From contig NZ_FOCF01000001.1 in NCBI RefSeq assembly GCF_900110035.1, positions 62,001 through 126,000 on the forward strand: 64,000 bases of DNA, written 5' to 3'. Of the stretch, positions 8,339-16,047 are shown in pieces (positions within the stretch are counted from its first letter, which is position 1; every line of letters starts with the position of its first letter). The translations under genes were made by a program, and so were the position numbers. The notes under the pieces are model-generated. The model was not told the DNA's origin and did not search any database. It saw nothing but the letters and a program-made list of their open reading frames with translations. Source of the DNA: Sphingomonas gellani (GTDB lineage: Bacteria; Pseudomonadota; Alphaproteobacteria; Sphingomonadales; Sphingomonadaceae).

Positions 8339-8693
8339 CCTTGTGGCTGACCTTGAACTCCAAGTTGATCCGGGTGAGTGCGACATTGTTGGTGAGGTCG
8401 CTCAAGTCCTGCTCGTTGACCAGTTGGCAATCATCCAATGTGTCATCGCTGTAGCCATCCAGCTTCTTTCTGATGCTGCTGGCCAGTGATCGGGCGAGGT
8501 CGAAGTCCAGTGCGTACACGTCCACCCTGAACGTGGGCATCGCGTTGCCAGTGGGGCCATCGAAGTCGCGCAATCTGGTAGTGCTGACGCGGCTGTAGAT
8601 GACGAATGGCGCTTTCACGCCCTGTGGCGCATTCACGGGGAAGACGCTGGGACAGACAGTACGTAGAAGAGAGGTTAGCTTGGCCTCGATCAT
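8334..8693 (-). CDS. Tail completion / terminator protein (DUF3168)
   Basis: A 119-residue protein with the DUF3168 pattern: an N-terminal helix (MIEAKLTSLLRTVCPSVFP), a PFVIYSRVS strand near residue 30, then a FRVDVYALDFDLARSLAS segment. This family includes tail terminator or completion proteins that close the tail top and join it to the head. It sits between the HK97 gp10-like gene and the tail tube gene as in HK97-like phages, and its start overlaps the upstream stop (ATGA). Confidence 0.8.
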   Translation of the reverse strand: MIEAKLTSLLRTVCPSVFPVNAPQGVKAPFVIYSRVSTTRLRDFDGPTGNAMPTFRVDVYALDFDLARSLASSIRKKLDGYSDDTLDDCQLVNEQDLSDLTNNVALTRINLEFKVSHKE

Positions 8694-9151
8694 GTGCGGG
8701 CCTTTCTGGCCGCTTTGTCGATGGCCTTCTTGAGTTCATCCTGTAGTGCCTGGACGACACGACCCGCCACTTCATCGATAGCGGGCTTGAACCACGGCCT
8801 TGCGGGTTCATGCTCAGTGCCAAACTCGCTGAACCGACCCCAGAACGCGCTACCAGTTGTGACCTTGTAGCTGACTGTGTGTTGCCTGCGGCTGCGGACC
8901 TTGCGCGTCTTGATGTTCTGCTTGAGCCGTCCATAGTCGGCGCTGTTCTGAGTGCCGTCCTTGTTGCGCCAAGTGCGTTTGGTGGGTTGATCGCCCTTGG
9001 GAGCCTTGGCCTTAACGGCATCCCGCATCACGTTGGTAGCTTTACGCAGGCCCTCTGTGCCAGCCTTGGTCGCCACGGGTGGTCCAAGCTCTTTGAGAGC
9101 CTTTTCCAACTCCTTGAAGCCGTCCATGCGGAAGTCCTGACGGCTGGCCAT
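8690..9151 (-). CDS. HK97 gp10-like neck / tail-joining protein
   Basis: A 153-residue basic protein. MDGFKELEKALKELGPPVATKAGTEGLRKA followed by VMRDAVKAKAPKG and a C-terminal FWGRFSEFGTEHEPARPWFKPA is the clear HK97-gp10 family pattern (the E-[YF]GT-x-x-xPARPF block). These proteins sit at the head-tail junction. It overlaps its neighbours by one to four bases on both sides, so it is translated as part of the connector block. Confidence 0.88.
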   Translation of the reverse strand: MASRQDFRMDGFKELEKALKELGPPVATKAGTEGLRKATNVMRDAVKAKAPKGDQPTKRTWRNKDGTQNSADYGRLKQNIKTRKVRSRRQHTVSYKVTTGSAFWGRFSEFGTEHEPARPWFKPAIDEVAGRVVQALQDELKKAIDKAARKART

Positions 9152-9465
9152 CAGATCGCCCTCACGAGCAGCGCCAAGCCCTCGCGATTACCTAGTTCTT
9201 CCACCTGGACGACGGAGTAGCGACGATCACCGCACGCCACCTCCATGCTGGCCGTCACGTCTTGGCGCCATCGGATGCGGAACTTGGCCTCAATGGCGTC
9301 GGTCATGCCCGCTGCGCGGGTGGCCTCTCGCAGATTGAGGCTTTCCTGTGCCGCCCAGACCGTTCCACCGCTGCGCCAGCCTATTTTGGTCGTGCCGGTG
9401 TCGCTTACCGTCTCGACGGGGCGGTAGAGGGTCAGGCGGCGATTGAGCGCCCCTGCGTCGATCAC
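9151..9465 (-). CDS. Head closure protein (SPP1 gp16-like)
   Basis: A 104-residue protein that begins MIDAGALNRRLTLYRPVET, the hallmark start of phage head closure proteins that plug the connector after packaging. GTTKIGWRSGGTVWAAQE and EAKFRIRWRQDVT follow in the expected order. It lies between the gp6-like connector and the gp10-like protein. It overlaps the upstream gene by four bases and the downstream gene by one. Confidence 0.88.
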   Translation of the reverse strand: MIDAGALNRRLTLYRPVETVSDTGTTKIGWRSGGTVWAAQESLNLREATRAAGMTDAIEAKFRIRWRQDVTASMEVACGDRRYSVVQVEELGNREGLALLVRAI

Positions 9466-9740
9466 AGCACACCCAGGCGATAGGGGTTCAGGAGGCGGTG
9501 AAAGGTCTTCTCACCGACGGTCTGACCCTCGCGGTTGCGATAGAGGTCAGCGACGAACACGGCGATGGCCGCTTTGATGCCCTGTGGGCATGTCTCAGGG
9601 ATGAGGATCAGGCCGGTATAGGCTTCCGCCTGTTCCTGGGCGCTGCGGATTAGAAGATCAAAGGTGCTATCCTCATCGTCAGTCTCGACGCGGCACCAGA
9701 GTTTGACTTCCTCAGCGGTAATGACGGGGATGGTTTCCAT
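9462..9740 (-). CDS. Head-tail connector (HK97 gp6-like)
   Basis: A 92-residue mostly helical protein: ITAEEVKLWCRVETDDEDS, LLIRSAQEQAEAYTG and IKAAIAVFVADLYRNREG are the classic adaptor pattern that rings the portal. The start ATG is placed by junction element copy 5, with no ordinary ribosome binding site. It is separated from the capsid gene upstream by an inserted opposite-strand gene. Confidence 0.88.
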   Translation of the reverse strand: METIPVITAEEVKLWCRVETDDEDSTFDLLIRSAQEQAEAYTGLILIPETCPQGIKAAIAVFVADLYRNREGQTVGEKTFHRLLNPYRLGVL

Positions 9741-9752
9741 CCACTACTTAGT
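9737..9752 (-). promoter_or_regulatory. Junction element copy 5 (CTAAGTAGTGGATGG)
   Basis: Minus-strand aCTAAGTAGTGGATGG ending in the connector ATG. The core is identical to copy 1 at 2433. The opposite-strand gene at 9839 begins 88 bases away. Confidence 0.6.
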
Positions 9753-9838
9753 CAAACGCGCTAATTGCCAGGAGCGACAAGCCTCACCGCGCGTTACCTT
9801 GACGCAGGCACAAGCCTGTAGCTTTATGAGGATGCCCT

Positions 9839-10063
9839 ATGGCTCGCCCTGTCACTCAGATTGCCGACGACCTGGAAGCCCTGGAAGGTACACTGCGACT
9901 TGCCTTCACTGAGATGGATCGCTTGATCCGTGAAGGACGCAACGAGGATACTGTCATGGACAAACCTGGTGCGAAGATGGAGTTCTACGCTGAGGATGGC
10001 CGCGAGCTAAACCTGTCAAAACTAGCAGCGGAACTGCGTGAACACGCGGCGAAGGAAGACTGA
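9839..10063 (+). CDS. Small moron protein of unknown function (74 aa)
   Basis: An acidic, helical 74-residue protein (MARPVTQIADDLEALEG...) on the strand opposite to the late operon, between the capsid gene and the head-tail connector gene. TATGAGGATGCCCT precedes the start, with a weak GAGG. No family recognised and no membrane segment seen. It is followed by a strong bidirectional hairpin that separates it from the convergent capsid gene, consistent with an independently expressed unit. Confidence 0.6.
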   Translation: MARPVTQIADDLEALEGTLRLAFTEMDRLIREGRNEDTVMDKPGAKMEFYAEDGRELNLSKLAAELREHAAKED

Positions 10064-10084
10064 TAGAAACGTCGAGAGTAGCGT

Positions 10085-10116
10085 AGAGAGAGGGGCGGAT
10101 TTCTGCCCCTCTCTCT
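10085..10116. terminator. Bidirectional hairpin between moron and capsid gene
   Basis: A perfect 12-bp stem (AGAGAGAGGGGC / GCCCCTCTCTCT) with an 8-base loop lies between convergent genes ending at 10063 and 10128. There is no long T run, but position and stability suggest a two-way terminator. Confidence 0.6.
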
Positions 10117-10127
10117 AGGGGTTCAGC

Positions 10128-11294
10128 TTATGCCGACACCTTGAGCGTGATGAAGGCCTGCTTGTCCTTGACCATGCCACCCAGGCGCTTGGTGCTGTAG
10201 AACAGCACGAAGGGCTTCTTAGTGAATGGATCGCGGAGGACGCGAACGCCGATGCGATCAGCGATCAGGTAGCCCTGCTTGAAGTCACCGAAGATCATCG
10301 GCAGCTTGCCAGCAGCAACAGCGTCCATTTCGCCCAATTCGGTCACTGCGTAACCGGCCAGGGTCGAAGGCTGACCAGCGACAAGCGAAGGCTGCCACAG
10401 GTAGTTGCCGGTGCTGTCCTTGAGGGTGCGAACCGATGCCATGGTACTGGACGCACAAGCAAAGCGGGCGTTTTGGCGGTAAGGCGATGCCAGACCGTAG
10501 ATCATGCTGAACAGGAAGTCCGCGTTTGCGGGCAGGTTAGCTGCCACGCCAGTCTTGACCTGTGCGATGCCGTCGGTGGCAAGAATGCCCTTGGGCTTGT
10601 TGACGCCATCGCCTGCGATGAACGCTGCGTTCTCCTTAATAGCGAAAACACGAGCCACTTCCTCGGTGAGCAGCGCTTCCACGTTGACCGAAAGGTCATC
10701 AAGAGCGCGCTGCGATACGCCGGGGTTGGCGTAAATCTCGCCCATTGGGACGCGGGTCTCGCTCAGAGTTGGCGTTGCGGTCTCAGGACGCGCATCGGTC
10801 TCACCAACCCAGCCAGCCTCGGTGCCGTGGAGATTGCTGAGGAAGCGGTAATCGTCGGTGGAAACTTGGACGACGCTTGCCAGCGCACGGATCGGGCTGA
10901 GGTACTCAAGCTGGGTAAACAGACCAGCCTCTACCTGCTTGGGCAGCAGATAACCGCCGTTAGCGCCCTCTGGGGTGCCGCCGGTGTTGGTGATTGCCTT
11001 CTGCTCCAGTGCCTCCAGGTTGCTGTCGATGCCCTTACGCATGAAGCCGTTGAAAGCCTTGGCGTGTGCGTCCTCGTCAGCGTTGACGGTTGCGCCTGGA
11101 CGGTTGGACTTCTTCGCAACGTCAGTGACGGTGGACTGAAGACCGGCAACCACTTCGTTAAGGCGTTCCAGCTTCTCGGTGGTCAGTACGTCTGCGCTGC
11201 CCTTGCTTTCAATTTGAGCAATGCGGCTGTCGTTGGTGTTCTTGAACTCCTCGAAGGCGCTGGCCAGCGAGGCAATGTCATTGAGATCGGCCAT
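10128..11294 (-). CDS. Major capsid protein, HK97 family
   Basis: 388 residues. The first about 100 are a charged, helical scaffold-like delta domain (LASAFEEFKNTNDSRIAQIE, LERLNEVVAGLQSTVTDVAKK) that the prohead protease would remove. The mature part has the HK97 fold pattern: GGYLLPKQVEAGL, SPIRALASVVQV, EIYANPGVSQRALDDLSVN, FAIKENAAFIAGDGVNKPKG, and VLRDPFTKKPFVLFYSTKR near the end. ATG 11294 with AAAGGAG in front is chosen over the GTG ten codons upstream. It follows portal and protease in normal order. Confidence 0.93.
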   Translation of the reverse strand: MADLNDIASLASAFEEFKNTNDSRIAQIESKGSADVLTTEKLERLNEVVAGLQSTVTDVAKKSNRPGATVNADEDAHAKAFNGFMRKGIDSNLEALEQKAITNTGGTPEGANGGYLLPKQVEAGLFTQLEYLSPIRALASVVQVSTDDYRFLSNLHGTEAGWVGETDARPETATPTLSETRVPMGEIYANPGVSQRALDDLSVNVEALLTEEVARVFAIKENAAFIAGDGVNKPKGILATDGIAQVKTGVAANLPANADFLFSMIYGLASPYRQNARFACASSTMASVRTLKDSTGNYLWQPSLVAGQPSTLAGYAVTELGEMDAVAAGKLPMIFGDFKQGYLIADRIGVRVLRDPFTKKPFVLFYSTKRLGGMVKDKQAFITLKVSA

Positions 11295-11362
11295 TATGGG
11301 CTCCTTTGTCTCGGTTGTTTTCACGCAACTGAGACGCCAGAATCCCTCCGTTCCTCGTTTGC

Positions 11363-11376
11363 TAATCTACTTATCA
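11363..11376 (-). promoter_or_regulatory. Junction element copy 6 (ATAAGTAGATTAGC)
   Basis: Minus-strand gATAAGTAGATTAGC in the 90-base gap between the prohead protease and capsid genes. No start codon follows at the usual distance, and the capsid gene has its own Shine-Dalgarno sequence 70 bases on. Confidence 0.5.
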
Positions 11377-11384
11377 AACAGCGA

Positions 11385-12056
11385 TCATGCGGCGCGCATC
11401 TTACCGATCAGGCTGCTAATTGCGTCACTGACCGCCTTCTTGTCCGCCAGTTCCTTCTTGCTCTCGAACTGGCTGGCGACCGCGATGCTCTCGCTCTTTG
11501 ACAGTCCACAATCGCGAAGTAGCTGTTCCAGATCGCGGACACTCATATCCACACCTGCGGACTTGACCGCCTGGACGCGGGCCTTGACGTTTGCTGGTAG
11601 GGTGACGACACTGACCTCAATGAGGTCAACTGCCGTTAGGGTGCGAAGTGGGTCATCCTGCGTGGCGCGTAAGTCAAAGGACTTGGCGCGGAAGCCGATA
11701 CTCAGTCCGCTGATCGCGCCGCTCTTCAATGCCGTGTAGGTGTCCCGACCCATCGAGGTATCGAGAAGCTGACCAGTGACCTTGAGGCCGTGACTGTCCT
11801 CTTCCATGCCAGTCCACACGCCGATGGGGAGGCTATCCCAGGCATCGTGGTTCAACAGCATCAGTGGCAGCGTTCCAGCCGCCTTATGCTCTGCTAGGCT
11901 CTCCGCGAACGCACCAGCGGCAATGACATCGCCGTAGCTGTCCACGTTACCAAAGACGCTGCCATAGCCGCTGAACGTCATCTTGCCGTCAGCCTCGTCT
12001 ACGCCGTCGATCTTACATTCCAGGCGCGCGATGGCCTTCTGCTCAATGGGGTTCAC
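11385..12056 (-). CDS. HK97-type prohead protease
   Basis: A protein of 223 residues. KMTFSGYGSVFGNVDSYGD followed by LPLMLLNHDAWDSLPIGVW (catalytic His) and ALKSGAISGLSIGF (catalytic Ser in SGLSIGF) is the S78/U35 prohead protease signature. It cleaves the capsid delta domain during maturation. The C-terminal 60 residues are charged and helical, as in relatives where they bind the prohead. It overlaps the portal gene by four bases. Confidence 0.92.
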   Translation of the reverse strand: MNPIEQKAIARLECKIDGVDEADGKMTFSGYGSVFGNVDSYGDVIAAGAFAESLAEHKAAGTLPLMLLNHDAWDSLPIGVWTGMEEDSHGLKVTGQLLDTSMGRDTYTALKSGAISGLSIGFRAKSFDLRATQDDPLRTLTAVDLIEVSVVTLPANVKARVQAVKSAGVDMSVRDLEQLLRDCGLSKSESIAVASQFESKKELADKKAVSDAISSLIGKMRAA

Positions 12057-13315
12057 TCTGCTACCTCGTTATTGTTGTTGTTCTGGGAGGTGGGATTGGG
12101 GGCCTTGTTGGCTCCGCCGAATAGGTTGGCCGCTGGAGCCAGTTCGTCCGCAGCAGGATCAAGACTGCGCGACATGTCTTCCTTGGCGCGAACCTCATTG
12201 GCCGTAATCGCGCCAATGGTTCGCATCGTCTGGTAGTAGGTGGCTCGCTCGGTGTGGCTGGCGCGCAGGAGTGCGTTGGCGTTGAGCTTGATGCTGTAGC
12301 CAGCCAACAGTTCGTCGCGGGTAAGAAGCGCCACTTCGGCGCTCTGCTCAAACCGCTCGTACCACGGCATCAGTGTGTGGGTGAGGTGAGCAAGAAACAA
12401 CTGCTCAACGCTGTTGTAGCTGGTGCTGTCCTCGCCCTCCATGACCATGATGGGCAGGACACGCATAAAACGGCAGATTTCTTTGATGAGGAACTTGCGC
12501 GTCTCGATCCACTGCGCTTCGTTGGCCGTGGACGTGACAGCCGTGAACTCCAAGTCGAACGGCAACATCACAGTCTTGTGGCTGTTGCCCGAACCCTGAT
12601 GCTGAGCAGCCCACAGCGTCTTGATCTCGTCGCGCTGCTCTTTGGTCAGTGGCTGAGTGCCGGGACGAGTGGTTAGTAGACCACCCGGACGACCATTGTT
12701 TTCAAAGAAGCTGGTGCCAAACCGCTCAGTGGCTTGGCTAAGTCCGATTGCCTTACTGGCCAGACGGATCGCATCCATGCCGCGAACGCCATCCCAAGAT
12801 GGACCGCGAATGTGCCAGATGTCGTCAGCAGGGACGTTGAGGGTCTTTCCACCCTGGAACGTCACGTCGTAACTGACAGACAAGTCATCGGCCTGCTTGA
12901 CCGACACACTGTTGGGCAGGAGCGCGTAAAGCTCTACTACCTTGCCACCAACCCGGTTCTTGAACACATAGGCATTGTTGGTCAGTGCGAGGTGAAAACC
13001 GATCTGCTCGCGTAGTTCAAAGCTGGTCTGCCAGTCGTTAGGCTTGCGGTTTAGCAGGAAGAACAGCGGGTGCTCTTTGGCTTCAACGGGCGAACCCGCG
13101 CTGTCCTCCTTGAAGACCTTACAAGGGACCTGTGCCAGGCCCTCCGCAATGACACGAGCGCAGCAGATGACCGCTCCGACTTCAATGGCCGTCGATACGC
13201 TGACATCCTCGCCAGCAACACGGGCGTTGCCCATGGCGCGGAGTAGATCAACTGTCGTGGTAATGACCTGATCGCTCTTGCGTTCAAGCCCGAAATACTG
13301 GAGTAGTTTGCCCAT
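12053..13315 (-). CDS. Portal protein, HK97 family
   Basis: A 420-residue portal protein. Visible family landmarks: STAIEVGAVICCARVIAEGLAQVP near residue 45, HPLFFLLNRKPNDWQTSFELRE near 80, DIWHIRGPSWDGVRGMDAI, and IETRKFLIKEICRFMRVLPIM near 280. It forms the dodecameric DNA channel at the packaging vertex and binds the terminase. The C-terminus ends in an Asn run (NPTSQNNNNNEVAE). Start ATG 13315 is set by junction element copy 7. Confidence 0.93.
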   Translation of the reverse strand: MGKLLQYFGLERKSDQVITTTVDLLRAMGNARVAGEDVSVSTAIEVGAVICCARVIAEGLAQVPCKVFKEDSAGSPVEAKEHPLFFLLNRKPNDWQTSFELREQIGFHLALTNNAYVFKNRVGGKVVELYALLPNSVSVKQADDLSVSYDVTFQGGKTLNVPADDIWHIRGPSWDGVRGMDAIRLASKAIGLSQATERFGTSFFENNGRPGGLLTTRPGTQPLTKEQRDEIKTLWAAQHQGSGNSHKTVMLPFDLEFTAVTSTANEAQWIETRKFLIKEICRFMRVLPIMVMEGEDSTSYNSVEQLFLAHLTHTLMPWYERFEQSAEVALLTRDELLAGYSIKLNANALLRASHTERATYYQTMRTIGAITANEVRAKEDMSRSLDPAADELAPAANLFGGANKAPNPTSQNNNNNEVAE

Positions 13316-13327
13316 CCATTACTTAGC
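13312..13327 (-). promoter_or_regulatory. Junction element copy 7 (CTAAGTAATGGATGG)
   Basis: Minus-strand gCTAAGTAATGGATGG ending in the portal start ATG. The core is identical to copy 2. The opposite-strand gene at 13340 begins 13 bases beyond. Confidence 0.6.
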
Positions 13328-13339
13328 AAGGACGGAAGA

Positions 13340-13951
13340 ATGAACCTAGCCCAGTTTGCGTCACTGGTGGGTCCATCGATTGCGACTTTAATGGCTATCT
13401 TCGCTCTAGTGGTTGTGCGCGGAACCAAAGTCTCGGAATTCAGACAAAAGTGGATTGACGATCAGCGTGGCGACATAGCCGTTGTAATATCTGAATCCTC
13501 GAAGTTGGCTGGTACGTCGCCAGTCTCGGTGGGGAGCATGAGCGCCTTCGATCTGGCCAGCGCACGCATCAAGCTTCGTGAAAAGCCGCCTCAGACAGGT
13601 GTACGATGGCTGATCCGAAAAATTACCTTCAGATCGGTTGGGCCAGAATGGGCGCTACCGATTGCCGTAATCGACGACATCAGAGGCATCGTTCTCGGAA
13701 CCTCATCCAACAACTTGGGCGACCAACAGAACGAGCTAATCAGGCTTGCGCGAATCAAGCTAAAAGGAGAGTGGGAGCGCGTTCGCGCTGGCGAGATCGG
13801 TTACAAGCTGCTCCTCCTTCTCGCCGCCTTGCTCGCCCTAGGGCCACTTATGCCTCTCCTCGCAGCAATGTTGGATAGCTTTATCCAGACAGGGAACATG
13901 CCTTCGCCATCACAGATGTTGAACAACTCGGGCTATGCGACGGGAAAATAG
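13340..13951 (+). CDS. Moron membrane protein, unknown function
   Basis: A 203-residue protein on the opposite strand between portal and large terminase. A first membrane segment covers about residues 9-28 (LVGPSIATLMAIFALVVV) and a strong hydrophobic stretch covers about 154-178 (KLLLLLAALLALGPLMPLLA); the charged middle would lie in the cytoplasm. It ends one base before the end of the convergent terminase gene, so it fits the gap tightly. No known family recognised. A phage-encoded inner membrane protein that is not a virion part could act in superinfection exclusion, but that is inference only. Confidence 0.65.
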   Translation: MNLAQFASLVGPSIATLMAIFALVVVRGTKVSEFRQKWIDDQRGDIAVVISESSKLAGTSPVSVGSMSAFDLASARIKLREKPPQTGVRWLIRKITFRSVGPEWALPIAVIDDIRGIVLGTSSNNLGDQQNELIRLARIKLKGEWERVRAGEIGYKLLLLLAALLALGPLMPLLAAMLDSFIQTGNMPSPSQMLNNSGYATGK

Positions 13952-13952
13952 G

Positions 13953-15650
13953 CTAGTCCAGGATATCGATCCACACTTCTTGCGGAGCGGGAGCGGCAAC
14001 AGATGCCAGACCTAGCGCCATTAGCAGCGATACGAAGCCATCGATCTTGAGGTGATCCTGACGCACTGGCTTGATGGGCTTGATAAATTCTCCATGATGC
14101 TTGGCTACCACGTTGCCCACCATCCAGCGCATCATGCGATTGCCAGTATGCTTGAGTTGACCCAGTGCGATCAGCTTCTCGAAACGCCCCATTGGTGGAC
14201 TCATGTTCTGGAAGTTCTGTGGATAGGTCAGCACTGGCACGTCGTGCTGTTCGCGAAGCCGCTGGCTGAGGTTGGCGGCTTGCCACTGGTCAACGGCTAC
14301 GCCCTCGACACGAAACTGGCCGCACAACTCCAGGATCTTGGCTTCCACGGCCGCGAAGTCCGTTTCGTCGTTGGGTGTGAGGATTAGGTCCGGACGTTCG
14401 CCAGCGGACCATTCCCGGTATGCCACGGCGTTCTTGGGGGATCGCTGGACGGCCATCTCTGGCAGCATGATCGTGGGATACAGGTGGTAGGTTGGCTCGC
14501 CACCCGTGGCGCTGGGCACCTCCACGAGCAGCACGATTGCCGTGGTATCGAGGAGGCGGCTAAGGTCGGCACCGATCCAGGCGCGATAGTTCTGCCCAAC
14601 CGCGTCTGCGAATGGGATCGCGTCGCCATTGGCGTCCCAATCCTTCATGTTGACCCAAGCGGTGCTGCTGGACTGCCAGACGTTGAGGTGCTTGGTCAGT
14701 AGGCCGGGCTTCTCGCTGGGCACATCAAGGGCGGTTTGGTGGAGTTCGCGAAGGCGCGCTTCCGTGAAGCTGACGCCCACGTTGGGATTGGCCTTCTTCC
14801 AGACCTCGAAATCCCGCCAGTCGTCGTCTTTGTCGATGGTGTAGATGGCGCTGAAACGGCGAATATCGGTCAACTCACCGGATAGCACCTGCTCGCACTG
14901 CGCCTGGAGCAATCGGCAGTCACCGGCCTCGTTGAACCCTGCCGTCGTGATCGTAATGAGCAGCGGCTGGGTTCTGGCTCCCATGCCGGTTCGCATCGTC
15001 TCGCGCTGACGGGCGAAGTTGTCGTTTTCGTGCGCCTCATCCAGGATGGCGAGGTGGGGGTTCGATCCGTCGGGCGGATTGCCGATCATGGGTTCGAGGA
15101 AGCTGCCGTCGTGCGTCTCGATCTTTTTCTTGGTGACCCTGGCGCCCCAGTGGGTGACGAACGCAGGAGCCTTCTGCGCCATGTCTCGACAAGGCTGGAA
15201 GCAATAGTCGGCCTGCTTGAGGGCCGTTGCGCCGATGTAAACCTGCGCTCGCTGCTCGTAATCCGCGACCAGCATGTAGAGGGCGATCACGGCAGCGAAC
15301 GTGCTTTTGCCGTTCTTCCTGGGGATGAAGATAAAGGCTTCGCGATGCTTGCGATGGCCCTGAGCATCCACGAGGCCGAATAGCGCCGTGAGTATCCATA
15401 CCTGCCACGGCTCCAGCTTGAGTTTGAGCTTCTTGGCCGCCAGCGGGCCTTCCAAGTATGGGAATGTCTCCGCGAATTGGCAGACGCGCTCCACCTTGGC
15501 CGCGTTGAGCGTCCAGGTGTCGCCATTCACGTCATCGAGGAAGCGTTGGCAGGAGGTGCGGATTTGCCAGCAGGCAGGGATCAGGCCAGCGACGACCTGC
15601 TGCGCGTAGTGGACTGCTACGGTGGCGAAATGCCCTTTGCCCTGGCGCAC
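13953..15650 (-). CDS. Terminase large subunit
   Basis: A 565-residue packaging motor. The Walker A region is IPRKNGKST around residue 108, Walker B LAILDEAHEND around 199, and LLITITTAGFNEAGD is the coupling motif region. The C-terminal half holds the nuclease with acidic residues (WIGADLSRLLDTTAIVLLVE, GVAVDQWQAANLSQRL). It belongs to the phage terminase group that pairs with P27-type small subunits in HK97-like cos phages. The likely start is GTG at 15650, two bases after the small subunit stop. Confidence 0.93.
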   Translation of the reverse strand: MRQGKGHFATVAVHYAQQVVAGLIPACWQIRTSCQRFLDDVNGDTWTLNAAKVERVCQFAETFPYLEGPLAAKKLKLKLEPWQVWILTALFGLVDAQGHRKHREAFIFIPRKNGKSTFAAVIALYMLVADYEQRAQVYIGATALKQADYCFQPCRDMAQKAPAFVTHWGARVTKKKIETHDGSFLEPMIGNPPDGSNPHLAILDEAHENDNFARQRETMRTGMGARTQPLLITITTAGFNEAGDCRLLQAQCEQVLSGELTDIRRFSAIYTIDKDDDWRDFEVWKKANPNVGVSFTEARLRELHQTALDVPSEKPGLLTKHLNVWQSSSTAWVNMKDWDANGDAIPFADAVGQNYRAWIGADLSRLLDTTAIVLLVEVPSATGGEPTYHLYPTIMLPEMAVQRSPKNAVAYREWSAGERPDLILTPNDETDFAAVEAKILELCGQFRVEGVAVDQWQAANLSQRLREQHDVPVLTYPQNFQNMSPPMGRFEKLIALGQLKHTGNRMMRWMVGNVVAKHHGEFIKPIKPVRQDHLKIDGFVSLLMALGLASVAAPAPQEVWIDILD

Positions 15651-15652
15651 GG

Positions 15653-16012
15653 TTAGGCGTCGGGCAGAGCGCCGTAGGGGTTAGCTTCTGCCGATAGGGG
15701 GTTGGCGATCGTGCCGGTGGTGGTGCGAGCCGCTAGACCGCTAATGCCCAGCAGTTCAGCCAGCTTGCGGACCTCGCTGAGGTATGCGCCACGGGGAACA
15801 TCACCGCTGGCAAAGATGGCGCGGCACTGCGCTTCCAGGGAGCAATAGCGCGCGAACGTGCTGGCGTGGCTATTGTTGACGCCATTGGCGACGACGTGTT
15901 CGATCTCCTCGAACCACACGTCCTTGGCCGCTGCCGTCAGGTAATCGGGCATCACGGGCTTACTGGCAGGGCCAGTATCATGGGGTTGCTTTGGTTTTGG
16001 TCCTCGCTTCAC
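15653..16012 (-). CDS. Terminase small subunit, P27 family
   Basis: 119 residues, beginning with the basic KRGPKPKQP typical of P27-family small terminases, then MPDYLTAAAKDVWFEEIEHVV and FARYCSLEAQCRAIF. It recognises the phage packaging site and hands DNA to the large subunit. The GTG start lies exactly 11 bases after the first base of the ATAAGTAG element, the same spacing as ATG-starting genes with this element, which supports this start. Confidence 0.88.
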   Translation of the reverse strand: MKRGPKPKQPHDTGPASKPVMPDYLTAAAKDVWFEEIEHVVANGVNNSHASTFARYCSLEAQCRAIFASGDVPRGAYLSEVRKLAELLGISGLAARTTTGTIANPLSAEANPYGALPDA

Positions 16013-16025
16013 CTACTACTTATGC
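16010..16025 (-). promoter_or_regulatory. Junction element copy 8 (ATAAGTAGTAGGTG)
   Basis: Minus-strand gcATAAGTAGTAGGTG, ending in the GTG start of the small terminase. The moron at 16048 starts 23 bases beyond on the other strand. Confidence 0.6.
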
Positions 16026-16047
16026 GAGGATCGGGAGGTGGAACGGC